NCBI RefSeq assembly: GCF_031755915.1
Contig: NC_083388.1
Coordinates: 16,617,001-16,681,000, forward strand
DNA length: 64,000 bases
Source: Ziziphus jujuba
Lineage: Eukaryota; Streptophyta; Magnoliopsida; Rosales; Rhamnaceae
Direction of reading: 5' to 3'
This document shows, piece after piece, positions 24,061 to 35,382 of the stretch. The notes below the pieces were generated by a model, which worked only from the letters and a program-made list of their open reading frames with translations, was not told the DNA's origin and did not search any database. The position numbers and the translations under genes are program-made. The number at the start of each line of letters is the position of its first letter. Within the stretch, counting starts at the first letter, position 1.

Positions 24061-24830
24061 AAACCATAACATAAAACAAATAATAAAATATATTTTTCAA
24101 ATATACCTAACTTGCATAGGCAATTGTTAAAACTCCACATTGAAATTCATATCTTAAAATCCATAGCATAAAATAAAATATGCACGCTTGTAATGGAGGT
24201 ACGTACAACACCTTCTACATGTTACGTAATCCATGATTCCAACTGTCGCCGACACTCTGCTACCAATACAAACCAGGGTGGTTGCCTATATTGGCCGTCC
24301 AATCCCCTGGACTCGTAGGCAACATGATCATGGGGCTAGCTCTACATGGACCACATTGGTTCGCCGCCTCCATATGGTGCAGTATAGTATCAAACGTTAT
24401 AACATACAAATACATGTACGAACACAAACCAAAAATACTTGAATAAAACACCTTTAATTTCAAATACCACTTTGAAAAGTATTTAATTTTGATAATCGAT
24501 CGGGAAAATATTTTGACGCCTTGAAATCGATCGATCGACACACATCCTTAGACAATCATCATTCTTCTCCATGAACGAAACGGATACCATTCACGATGAT
24601 AAGCTTGACCTTCAAAAAGAAAAGGGCATCCTCGACCATCGACTAGGCCATAGGAATTTCCCGTTAGGCTAGATGATCCTCATTGACACCCTCGAAGATT
24701 AGAGTTATTCAAACTCGGGCAACGAATTTACTTCGAGACAAACAGAAAGAATGCTTTCACACGGGTAAAACGAGAGATTAAACACGGATAGGATGCACAA
24801 CAATGCACAGTCCCTTAGGAATACTAGAAC
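24061..24830 (-). other. Element A leader region
   Basis: Non-coding DNA between the PBS and the first coding remnant. No frame of known type; a 93-codon minus frame (24260-24541) has no recognised domain. Confidence 0.5.
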
Positions 24831-24835
24831 CTAGA

Positions 24836-24849
24836 GCTCTGATACCAAC
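24836..24849 (-). promoter_or_regulatory. Element A primer binding site (initiator-Met tRNA)
   Basis: On minus, TGGTATCAGAGC begins two bases inside the 5' LTR edge, complementary to the 3' end of plant initiator-Met tRNA. Confidence 0.92.
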
Positions 24850-27399
24850 TGTCAGGACCCGTCCAGAATTCCTTCCCCGGAACCCTAGACAGCCCTGATC
24901 CCAGGGAAATACCACCGAACCTTCCAACGGAAAATCCGGCAGCACCTCCCCTAAGGGATTTACTTACCACAAATTTACCTGCACTGAAAACACACTTCAA
25001 AAATATCCCCTTATTCCTCCCACAAACTACAAATTGGTTCCACAAATTGCAGTACTTAAAAAAAATAAATACAGTAATCCAGTGCAAAATAAATACAACA
25101 AGAGTGAAAGAAATATTACAACTGCAATAAAAGAATAACAGGGTACTGCCGAACTAAAACAGCGAGGAAGATCAAGTCCGCTCCGAGTGAACACCGACAA
25201 CCTGGTACCTAGAGGAACGGAATTTAAGAGTGTGAGATGCTAATCATCTCAGTGAGCGACCCTACTACTATACCATATATTATCACAGTAATAAGTATAA
25301 ATAATAATTATTTGGAAATAATAATATTTTCTCTCAAAACCCTTACAATTCGCTCAGTTGGAAAGGTTCCCCTTTTTAAAACAATTTCACAAAACCCTTT
25401 ATCCATATTCCCCGAAAACCAAGACATCAATTAAATACCAGAAGCGGTAACAATTATATTTTTCATTAACATTTTATTTTTAAAACACAGTTCTGAAAAT
25501 AATTTGATGCACCCACTATATACCAGTGGCGCCAACAGTACCCAGCGTCCCAAGGTACCGCCAGACAGGAGGTTATAGAAAGAAACCGGCATACGGTCGC
25601 GTGGCGTCCCACTGCGCCGCTGCTAACCTGGTGTCCCGGCCAAAGGGGGGTGGCCGCCCTCTCCGATGGCATCCACAGGACACCCTCATAATATCAACCG
25701 CGCGCTACTCACACCCACCTGCGCGCTAATCACATCACCTGCGCGCTAATCACACCCACCTGCGCGCTAATCACAACCGTGTGCACACTAACCATATCAC
25801 ATATACCATATCACATAATCAGAACACCAGTACGTGCACGGTGCATCTAAAAATCATAAAATCCACAATTTAAATTATAAAACAAATTTCACATTTTTCA
25901 TAAGCATAGCGGGCATAATCCATCCGCTTGAACCGGGAATTTTCCCACAATTTCTTTGTAATCAATGCCATAAATTCCATGATTTTCAAATCCACCAACT
26001 CCCAAATCCATCAATTCAAATATCCACATTTTTTCCAAGCATAAATAATTTCTCGAAATATCATAATCAAATCCCATAATATTTTATGGGCATATTTCAT
26101 AAAAATTGAAATCACCAATATAACCAAATATTTTCTTTGAAATATTTGAAAATCAAATCATGCCCAATTTACCATTAAAACCACACCAATTTCAAAATCC
26201 TCAAAACCATAAAATAATTCCACATGGCACAAATTTGTAGAATTCGCATTTTCTTAAATCCAATAAATTCATAAATAATTCTACAATAAATCCAATAAAT
26301 ATTTGGCACATAGATATTAAATTCCAAATATTTAATTCACACATAATATATTCATCAATTAAATTCCCCAAAATTAATTTGAAGGTGGGTCACTCACCTT
26401 GTGCACGTATCTCAATCAAGATCCTCCGTAGGATTGACTCCGCTACTTGCACGTGCACCTAAAACATCCACAGTACCAAAACCACAAATATTAATATTTT
26501 ATTCGGGTAATCCCTAAATGGGTACCCGGGGAGCGAACACCAAACGATAACTAAAATTTACGAATTATATACCGAATCGAAGCTCGAGTGATGCTAATCA
26601 CAGATCCGGTCTTAATTTCCGATGATCGTACCCGACGGGGTCGGAATTTTATCGGGAAGCTTTTCGGGTTTCGGCTCCGCAATTCTCCCAAACCGTCGCG
26701 AATTGGTGGAAACGGAAGTCGGATTTGGGTTCAGGAGGTCGAACACTGCGGACTGGAGCTGGCCGGAATTTTCGGGGTACTCGCCGGAACAGTGATTTCC
26801 GGCGGCCGCCACGTCACCGGCAACCGTCGCCGGAACAGTAATTTCCGACGGTGGCCGTTTGCTGTGAAATTTTGCAGATTTGTAGATCGTGAGGAGAGCA
26901 ATCCAACGGGACCGACGGTGAGCAAAACGGAGGTCGGACGGCGGAGAAATCACCGTTTGAAGATTTTCGACCCCTCGCCGGAAAACGCTCCGATCCCGGC
27001 GCGTCGGTGGTCCGATGGCCGTGATTTTTGGTGGGTAGGCCGGACTTGAGGAGAGGATGCTGGGTGTATGGCGCGTGTACTGTACATCGGCCGGAATAGT
27101 GCCGATTCGCGGTGGCCGGCGGTGGAGGGGAAAAATCGCCGCCAAACTTCGGACGTCCGATCCGGGCGCGTCCGGCGGCCGTTCGCCGTGAAATTTGGAG
27201 GTTTTGCCGGAAATGAGGTGGGCAATCTGGCTGGCCGGCGCGTGTACAGTAACTAGGCCGGAAAAACGTGAAAATGGCCGGCGGCCGGCGGGTCCTCTCT
27301 CTCTCTTTCTCTCTCCTCTCTCTCTTTCTCTCTCTTCTCTCTCTTTCTCTCTCTTCCCCGAGAGTTTTTCAAAATTAAAACCCTGCGTGACACTGTTCA

Positions 27400-27433
27400 T
27401 GCCACGTGGACCAATCAGAAACTGACACGTGGC
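27400..27433. promoter_or_regulatory. Two G-box/ABRE-like sites in element A U3
   Basis: GCCACGTGG near 27401 and ACACGTGGC near 27426, both with the CACGTG core, about 425-450 bp into U3. The same sites are at 20751-20783 in the 3' LTR. Confidence 0.6.
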
Positions 27434-27782
27434 GTTTCACTGTTCACCGACCAAAAAAAATATTAAAATAATACGGTATCCGGTAAACTTCAAACGTCCA
27501 TAACTTTTTAACCGGATGTCCGTTTTAAGCGTGCCGCTAGTCTATGAACTCGTATCGACGAGTACTTTACAACCATACAAGAGTCAACTCACAATTACAT
27601 CACAAGAAAAAGTCAACTCCCGGCACCTTTTAGACAGTTTACACTTCAACTTGTTTTGCCCATAACTTTCAAACCGTAGCTCCGTTTTCGACGTGCTACT
27701 AGTCTACGAACTCAGGGCGTCATGCACTTCGCCACGGTACCCTAGTCAACTCAAAATTCTTACCGAGTCAAAAAGTCAACTT

Positions 27783-27814
27783 TTGACCCCTTTTGGTCAA
27801 CGGTCAACGGTCAA
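27783..27814. promoter_or_regulatory. W-box cluster in element A U3
   Basis: One TTGACC followed by three tandem GGTCAAC heptamers gives four WRKY-type core sites within 32 bp, about 40-70 bp from the U3 edge. Duplicate at 21133-21164. Confidence 0.6.
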
Positions 27815-27854
27815 CGTGCACGGATTCCGGTGCGATTCGGGACGGGGTGTTACA

Positions 27855-27859
27855 CTTAA
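27855..27859. other. Target-site duplication of element A, right
   Basis: CTTAA directly after the LTR, matching 18195-18199. Confidence 0.95.
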
Positions 27860-28754
27860 TTTGACTTATCAATAAAACTTAAGCAAAAGAACAAGTAGCA
27901 AGCACTTTCCGAGTGAATTGATAAAACATAATCTCGGCTTTACTAACAAAAAACAATGAAAATTAACAAGAAAATTTTCAGATTCAATAAGGAATAGACC
28001 AAAATATTAAGGATCAAAAATTTCAAAGATAAAATTTAGAAAAGAGATTCAAACAACGAACAAGAAATAATTTGAACAAAATATAAAGTAATTGTTGGTT
28101 GTAGTTCTTGTAATTTAGGTCTAAGTCTCAAATCCCTTAACCAATTTTAATACAATCAAGTTAGCACACAAAGATTGATTAAACAGCAACTCGAACTTAT
28201 CACAATTGAATTTTCTCCAAATACAAACACTCCACACAAACCGGCCTTTTACACAATTTTTTTTTTTTAAATTTCAGCCTCCTTTTTTTTTTCTTTTTTT
28301 GGATCACTCACAGAATTATATCAACACAATCTCCAATAAAAATAATCACTACAAACCGCAACCCAAACCTACAAATTGACAAAAATCCAAGCCAACTTCC
28401 AAAGCCAAAAACAAATTGCAAAAATTTAGGTTTATGCAATATGTTCTTAATATTCATCTTCTTTTCTTTTTTTTTTTTTGGAATATATGAACGCAAATAA
28501 TTAAGATTAAAACAGTAAAGAAAAATCAACAATAAACCAAATTACTAAGAACTAATATGAAAAACAACCAACAATCTAGTAAGCAAAAAATCGGCTAAAA
28601 CAACAAAACCTAATTCGGCTATGAATGAATTTTTTATTTTATTTTATTCAGAACTTGAATAGATAGGAAACAACCTTAACCTAATGTTAAAATTCTAGAT
28701 TAACACAAAAATAAAACAAAGCAAATAAGATAGATCAAACCTAAATAAAATTCG
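27855..28754 (-). mobile_element. Family-B (B1c) leader, PBS-proximal part
   Basis: Non-coding leader with poly(T) tracts (28258-28300, 28460-28480). Collinear with 38770-39674 in B1a. On removal of element A it joins 18199 exactly. Confidence 0.8.
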
Positions 28755-28768
28755 GCTATGATACCAAA
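28755..28768 (-). promoter_or_regulatory. PBS next to LTR L4
   Basis: On minus TTTGGTATCATAGC, one mismatch from the initiator-Met PBS seen in the sister copies. Confidence 0.75.
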
Positions 28769-29884
28769 AGTCGACTTGCTCCTAAACCCTTATTATACTG
28801 GCCCATATCGAAATTAAGTTCAGATTTTTATGGTTATCTTGACTCCTAATCAACATGTGATCAGAAACCTTGATATATGATGAAGATGCCACAATAGGTG
28901 ATGGATGTCCTATTGATAAGTCAAACTAAAATACTCGATCACTAATTGATGTTTTAGGTGTTCAAAGAGAACAAAGAGAATTCTTTTCACAAAAATTTTT
29001 CTGTATGAATATTGTTCTAAATATTATTTAGAAAATAATCCCTCAAATAATTTGGAGTGACAAAAAATAAACCCTAAAACAACTAGGTTAGGACCAGCCA
29101 TGGATAAGGAAACAAAGGGGTGGTTGAATTCTAGTACCTTTCGTAATCTAATTTGGATTTATTAATTCCTTTATTTTGAATTAGGAATTAATTAATTTAC
29201 AACCAAAATAATAAAATTCTAACTTTCCTAAAATAATTTGTCAAGCAAATAAATAAATAAAAACCAAAATAAAAACTATTACCTAAAACAAAGACAAATG
29301 TTCAAATTAGCAAACTAGTTGACTAGTTTGCCAACTAAGTTGACTTTGTCTAATCACCAGCTAGTTTAGACTCCAAATTAGCTCTAATATACCATGTAGG
29401 ATGCCAAATAGGATTGATATTGGTTCCCACATGTTGCCCTTGATTGGAACAAAAAGAATTGCTTGAACAATGAGAATGATCAAGCCGGCTACAAAACGAA
29501 GCAATTCGGCGAACATGAAGTCTTATGCACCAACATGGTTAATGAATAGCTTTGCTTTTGCCTTGGCATGATTTCATGGTCCCTTGGAGTGCTCAATCAC
29601 ATTCATAAGTCAACAAATTTGTCCCTTGCTGCTTGGGATCCAAAAATGTACTAAAACATCTTTCTGGATCCACGTCGGACTTCATAACTTGGATGCATAG
29701 AATGACCTATGAATCTTCGGATATTGTCATGCACTCTTGAGATTTAATAACACCTTGTACGAAGATAATCAGGTTGTCTTTAAATCTCTTAACTTGTGCC
29801 CTAGTAATTGATCCCGTCTTCAATTGTTTAGGATCAACACTTCAGCAAGTGGTCAGTTGTACGAGTACAGGCAGATTCTCATCA
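28769..29884 (-). repeat. Family-B LTR L4
   Basis: About 1,116 bp, close to L1 throughout (for instance 'tgtatgaatattgttctgaatatta' and 'aaccctaaaacaactag' areas). The PBS-side tip of roughly 16-18 bp is missing relative to L1. The far end is CATCA (29880-29884). It follows a polyprotein end and precedes a PBS, so it serves as 3' LTR for B1b and 5' LTR for B1c. Confidence 0.8.
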
Positions 29885-31605
29885 TTCCCCTCCTCTTGAA
29901 AAAGATTTATCCAAAAATCAAAATCATCACCCGCAGAAAATAGAGATAAGTCAACAAGATTAAAGGTAGCACTCACATTATACTCACCTGGTAAGTCAAG
30001 TTTGCAAGTATTTTTATTGATCCTCTCCAAGAATTGAAAAGGTCCATCCTCTCAAGATATAAGCTTTGACTTTCATTGCTCCGGAAGCCTCCCCTTTCTA
30101 AGGTGCAACCAAACCCAATCTCTAAGTTCAAGCACAACTTTTATTCGACCTTGGTTGGCATTCTGGACATATTGCTTCGTCCTCCTCTCAATGTTTGCTT
30201 TTGTCTTCTCATGAATCTGCTTGAGAAATTCAGTTTTTTGTTTTCCATCTGGATTAGCACGTTCACTTAAAGGCAAATATGTTAAATCTAATGGAGTTAA
30301 AGAATTAAAACAATAAAAAATTTCAAATGGAATATATTTATTAACTGAATGCATAGATCTATTATAAGCAAATTCCACATGTGGCAAACATTCCTCCCAT
30401 GTTCGGAAATTCTTACTCATTAATGCTCTTAACAATGCAGATAAAGTTCTATTTACTACTTCAGTTTGTCCATTAGTTTGTGGATGACAATTAGTTGAAA
30501 ATAAAAGTTTAGTCGCTAACTTAGCCAACAAAGTTTTTCAAAAATAACTCAAGAACTTAGCATCCCTATCAGAAACAATTGTCCTAGGTATTTCATGTGG
30601 TCTTACTATTTCCCTAAAGAATAAATTAGCTACATTGAATGCCTCATCAGTTTTATTACATACAATAAAATGCATTATTTTAGAAAATCTATCAACAACT
30701 ATAAAAATTGAATCTTTTCCATTCTTGAACCTGGGTAAACTAAGAACAAAATCCATAGACAAATCAATCCAAAGATGTGATGGAATCGGTAAAGGTAGGT
30801 ACAATCCATGCGGCTTCAATCTAGATTTGGATTTTCAGCACTTTAGACACTTCTCACATATTCTCTTCACATCTCTCCTCATGTTCAGCTAATAAAAATG
30901 TTCTTGCAGAATAGAAAAAGTTTTTATAACTCCAAAATGGCCCATTAAACCCCTGCCATGTTCTTCCTTAATTAACAATTCCCTAATGCTTCAATTAGGC
31001 ACACAAAGTAGACTTTCCCGAAACAAATACCTCTTAAAGATGTAGAATTTATTAAAATCATGTTTAACACAATTTTTATATATTTCACCTAAGTCACTAT
31101 CATGCTCATAAAGTTATTTTAATTGTTCAAAACCAGGCAATTTGGCATCTAAGATTGAAAATAGTACATACCTTCGGGATAAAGTATCGGCAACCACATT
31201 TTCCTTACCTTTTTTGTAGCGGATAACATAAGGAAAAGTTTCGATGAATTCAATCTAGTTTTCATGCCTTCGGTTGAGATTTTCTTGGCCTTTAATGTGC
31301 TTCAATGATTCATGATCTGTGTGAGTCATAAATTCCTTAGGTATTAAGTAATTTTGCCATATCTTCAAAGCTCTCAGCAAATCATACATCTTTTTTGTCA
31401 TAGGTTGGATAGTTTAATACACCTCCATTAACTTCTCACTAAATTAGGCTATTGGTCTTCTTTCTTGCATCAAAAAAGCCCTAATACCTACACCCGAAAC
31501 ATCACACTTAATTTCAAAAGTTTTAGAAAAATTTGGTAAAACCAATAAATGAGCATTAGTTAGTTTTTCTTTTAACAAATTAAAAGACTTCTCTTGTCCT
31601 ATGGC
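29842..31605 (-). pseudogene. B1b polyprotein remnant: RNase H and integrase
   Basis: Read high to low: an RNase H part with stops (from about 31600), the H2C2 region, integrase core ([11 protein letters not shown] and VSDRDAKF, the first two catalytic Asp) and the HPQTNGQTEVVNRTL segment with the Glu. The C-terminal domain follows (ELRDWVWLHLRKGRLP) and then the polyprotein tail (ATFNLVDLSLFSAGDDFDFW), which reads into LTR L4. The integrase frame is broken by in-frame stops at 30538-30540 and 30073-30075. Upstream, RNase H is joined directly to Gag near 31605, so protease and reverse transcriptase are gone. Confidence 0.85.
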
Positions 31606-32040
31606 AATCAAAAATCATCTCCATACGTTCTTTCCATTCTAAATAAGCTTTCGGATCAATTTTACCTAAATATGGTGGGATATTGACCTTAATGTTTGCA
31701 AGATCATCATCTTCTTCTTAGGCTTGCCTTCCATGGGTTTACCTTCCTTTAATTGCAAAAATATCTTCAAATTCTTCCTCAAGGTTATCTCCAAAATTAC
31801 TTCCTTTGAATTCCTTCCTAAAACATCTACGGCCGCCACGACCTCGACCACGGTCTCCATGTAAGTCCATCCTTGGATTCGGCCCACCTTGTGATGTTTC
31901 AAACATGTCCATCCTTTGATCAAGATGATCAAAGTGATCATTCATCCATTGTAATTGTTGAAAGACCACCATCATGTCGGTAAGTTCACCTTCATTACCC
32001 ATAGCTTTAGAATCCCTTTGAATCTTACAGTTTCTTCTTA
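31605..32040 (-). pseudogene. B1b Gag N-terminal remnant
   Basis: Two overlapping frames (31666-31941 and 31739-32002) give parts of the same N-terminal Gag region as B1a and B2: QLQWMNDHFDHLDQRMDMFETSQ and an Arg/Gly-rich DRGRGRGGRRCF stretch. It is frameshifted and cut off at the conserved MxMIFDCH motif, where RNase H sequence begins. Confidence 0.8.
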
Positions 32041-32246
32041 AATATTTCTTAAAGAATCACCTCTTTTTCACATTCTTGAATCTATCATATTATTAAAAAC
32101 AATGCAAAAATCCTTACCAAATTCACTCCCTCACGTGTTTCACTCAAATAAAATCTCGACACTCGTGTTTGCAAACTATTTTTAGCTTTTGATCCTGTTT
32201 TAAGCTCACACTCTCTTGTCATTTTCCACTCAAAGAATTATCTCAA
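32041..32246 (-). mobile_element. B1b partial leader
   Basis: Matches the gag-proximal part of the other leaders ('ctcacgtgtttcactcaa', 'acactcgtgtttgcaaacta', 'gaattatctcaaa'), then stops at about 32246, where truncated LTR L3 starts. Confidence 0.75.
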
Positions 32247-32898
32247 ACTTATTTTTCCAGAAAATAAATAAATAAAAACCAAAAGTAAAAGTAATTTTCT
32301 AAAACAAAAAGTAGAAATCAAATTAGGAAAGTAAAATACTATCTTTTTAACTAAGTTGACTTTGACCAATCCTTGACCAATTTAAGCTCCAAATCAGCTT
32401 CCATATGCTTTGTAAGATGCCAAATAGGATTTTCATGGGGTCCCACACATTTCCCTTGATTGGAGGAAAGGAAAAAAGCCAGCTCAGCAAAATACAGTAA
32501 AGCCAGTAAAGCCAGCAAACCGGCCAAACTTCCATGTTATGTGCACGACCCCTTTTTGGATGACTTTGAAGCTACCTTGACTTGATTCCATGACCTCTTA
32601 GATATATGTATCAAATCTATGAAGCATTGGAATCATTTCATGCTGCCCGAACTCCATAAATGCACCAAAACCACTACTCGGGTCCGTATCGCCTTCCACC
32701 ACTTGTATGCTCAAAACAGGTCTTGGATCTTCGAGTATGGGCAAGCCCTCTTGAAAATAAATTACTTCCTAGATAAAGGCAGCAAGGTTATCCTTAAACC
32801 TCATAGCTTGAGTCCTAGTGATCGACCTGGTCTTCATCCCTATCGGGTCGGCACCTGAGCGGGTTGTTACTTGTGCTGGTTCAGGCGGATTTACATCA
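32247..32898 (-). repeat. Family-B LTR L3, truncated 3' LTR of B2
   Basis: About 652 bp matching L2 from its CATCA end (32894-32898) inward. The PBS-side 480 bp or so is missing and is replaced by B1b leader. Joint at 'ctcaaac/ttattttt'. Confidence 0.8.
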
Positions 32899-33375
32899 TT
32901 CCCCTTCTCTTGAAAAGGATTTTCCCTCAAATCAAAATCATCACCTGCAGTAAACAAAAGATAAATCAGCAACATTAAATGTGGCCCTAACATTGTACTC
33001 ACTTGTTAAATCGAGTTTGTAGGCATTCTCATTAATCCGCTCTAAAACTTGAAAAGGTCCATCCATAGGCGGCATAAGCTTTGACTTTCTTTGTTTTAGA
33101 AACCTATCCTTTCATAAGTGCAACCAAACCAAATCTCCTGTGTCAAACACTATCACAACAAAATCTAGAAATACATGCTCATTATGGCAAAAATTACACC
33201 TTTTAAAGTTAGCAACGAATCTCTTCCTAATTTTCAAATTTCCACAAAGTAAAGCTCTCAATAAAGCAAATAAAGTTCTATACAAAAAAAACATTTTTAA
33301 ATAAGCATCTTTATAAATCATGACCAGCAATGATTTCTTACTCAAGATGGATTTATTAACATCCCCAAAACTCAA
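32769..33375 (-). pseudogene. B2 Pol remnant with fused integrase/RT pieces
   Basis: The upstream frame (33112-33375) strings together pieces that are normally far apart. They are a pre-RT linker (SFGDVNKSILSKKSLLVMIYKDAY), an integrase-like bit (RTLFALLRALL), an RT C-terminal bit (FVANFKRCNFCHNEHVFLDFVV) and the integrase C-terminal DTGDLVWLHL. After a frame break comes the polyprotein tail ([20 protein letters not shown]), which runs into LTR L3. No catalytic RT or integrase motif remains. Confidence 0.75.
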
Positions 33376-33993
33376 ATAAAAATTTTTATTTTTCCTTTCT
33401 TTTCTTTCTTTTCCTTTCTCACTTACGGTTTCATTGAATTTTGCATCACTCTCGGCTTTTTCTCCAAGTTTCTCACTCTTGGTTTGTTAAAATTTTTCCA
33501 CTCAACCTGGATTTTAGAGGACTTAACTTAGACAGCAAGCTCATCTTTCCCCTCTTGAATGGATGCTGGAACCATTGGTTCCATACTAGCATTCTCTTTG
33601 AGCCTCTCGGCTTCCCTCCTTTGTTGCATTTGTAGTTGGTCTTTAAAAACCTCTTTCAGGGTCAATGGCTTCAACTTGACCTTCTTACCTTTAAATCTAA
33701 AAACAATTCAATTCTCTTGACTATAATGAGTAGCATTTTTATCAAATACCATGGTCTACCTAATAGAATATGTTCGGCATGTATAGGCACAACATCCACA
33801 TATTTGTCTATGCTAAATTTTACTTTAGCTTGTTTATTCATTTTTATCTCACTGCTATCTAGCCATTGTAATCTATAAGGTTCTGGATATTTAATAGTTT
33901 TTAAGCCTCATTTATCAACCACAATGTTACTAATTACATTTGTACAACTCCCATGTCAATTATCGTACTACAAATCTTACCTTGAATTTCACA
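33376..33993 (-). pseudogene. B2 protease and linker remnant
   Basis: Minus-strand sequence resembles element C's protease/linker region, with a LQMQQRREAERLKE-type linker and a worn aspartic protease. Near 33960 the catalytic region reads IIDMG and then loses frame by one base. Several stops follow. Confidence 0.65.
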
Positions 33994-35382
33994 TCAGGTG
34001 TGGAAGATGTTCTCTCTTTGAATTTGGTCCCCATCTTTGTACATAGTTAGAACCCTCCTTGCTACTAAACTCATATCAGCCCTAGATGCCTTGAGAGTTT
34101 CAGATTCATCATGCCCATCATCTCCAACTTCTTCACCATCAATTTCGGTTTCAACATCACTTTCTTCATTTTCGGATTCTAGTTCGTCATTAACTTTCAA
34201 CACCATAATCCTCCTATTCAGGCATTGACTAGCAATGTGTCCTCTTCCCTGACACTTAAAACACATAACATCATGAGTTCTAGAATGTTTAGGATCAGAT
34301 TTATCTTCATTCCTTGGTGCTTGCACAAATTCAACCTTGGCTTCCCTTTTTGGCCGATTGGAGCTTTCTTCACCTAGTTTCGGTATGGGCTTTGAATTAT
34401 AGATGGGATTGCTTCTCTAAGTACTTGGATTTGATCTCCAACTGTTTGTAACTCCTCCAAACTATGAGCTTACACCCCTCCTCTTGAATTGATGCTCTAA
34501 TTTAATAGCCACATGCAACATCTCCTCCAATTCCACATATTGGTGCAATTCTAGTTGATTAGCTATTTCACGATTCAAACCACCAAGGAACCTTGCCATG
34601 GTTGCTTCTCCATCTTCATTCATGCTTAACCTCATCATAAGCATCTCCATCTCCTTATAGTAATCTTCCACAGACCTATTTTCTTGAGATAAAGATTGAA
34701 GCCTTTGATGCAGCAACCTATGATAGTGTGATGGTACAAATCGCTTCCTTATGGCTCCTTTCATTTGTCGCTATGTAGTGATCAATTCATTACCTACTCT
34801 CCTTCAGGTGTTTTTCTCATCAGTCCATAATTGGAGTGCATAATGTCCAAACTCCACTGCTATCGATTTCACCTTCTTAGCCCCCGAATAGTTGTGACAA
34901 TCGAAGATCATCTCCATTCGTTCTTCCCATTCCAAGTAAGCTTCCGGGTCACTTTTTCCTATGAAAGGTGGAATGTTTAGCTTGATATTTCTAAGATCAT
35001 CATATGCCTTTTCTCTCCTATGTCTCCCACAGCCTAGCCTCTCTTGGACAGCAAACATTTTATCCATTCCTTCCTGAAAATTATCTCCAAAATTTCCCTA
35101 TTCAAACTCCTCTCTAGGTCGTCCATGGCCTCCTTGACATCGAGCTCGATCTCCATGGAACTCTTGCCTCAAATTTGGTCCAACATGAGATGTTTCTAAT
35201 CTATCCATCCTTTGATTTATGTGGTCCAATTGAGCATTCATCCACTGTAGTTGCTCCAAAGCAGCCCTCATGTCCGTTTGGTCACCATTCCCCGTAGCTC
35301 GGGAATCACCATGGAATCCTACGGGTTCTTCTTGATTAATTCTTAATGGTGGATCTCCTTTCCTCAACCTTGAATCTATCAT
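33994..35382 (-). pseudogene. B2 Gag, nearly full length, three in-frame stops
   Basis: One frame of about 463 codons. It has the N-terminal MIDSRLRKGDPPLRI start, a QLQWMNAQLDHINQRMDRLETS coiled stretch, the retrotransposon Gag core ([72 protein letters not shown]) and a CCHC knuckle (CFKCQGRGHIASQC), then an acidic tail. In-frame stops at 35098-35100, 34804-34806 and 34462-34464 silence it. Gag packages element RNA into virus-like particles in the cytoplasm. This is the best preserved Gag in the block. Confidence 0.88.

Larger units (their letters stand above)
18200..27854 (-). mobile_element. Element A: young, rearranged non-autonomous Ty3/gypsy retrotransposon
   Basis: A 9,655-bp element bounded by two 3,005-bp LTRs (TGTCAGG...GTGTTACA on plus), a CTTAA target duplication, an initiator-Met PBS next to the right LTR and a polypurine tract next to the left LTR. 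Every LTR part I compared was identical, including the CT microsatellite. The interior is only 3,645 bp. In transcription order it holds a worn second copy of an integrase region, an RNase H end plus integrase N-half, Gag with zinc knuckle, a protease remnant and a chromodomain tail. Reverse transcriptase is missing. Long LTRs and a chromodomain suggest a Tekay/Del-like chromovirus; that placement is inference. Confidence 0.92.
24850..27854 (-). repeat. Element A 5' LTR
   Basis: 3,005 bp; U3 starts at 27854 on the minus strand. Sequence parts checked against 18200-21204 show no difference. Being upstream of the internal region, this copy would drive transcription. Confidence 0.95.

Noticed and set aside
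18200..27854. Segmental duplication explaining the 3-kb direct repeats
   Set aside because: TG...CA ends, PBS, polypurine tract and a CTTAA target duplication show these are LTRs.
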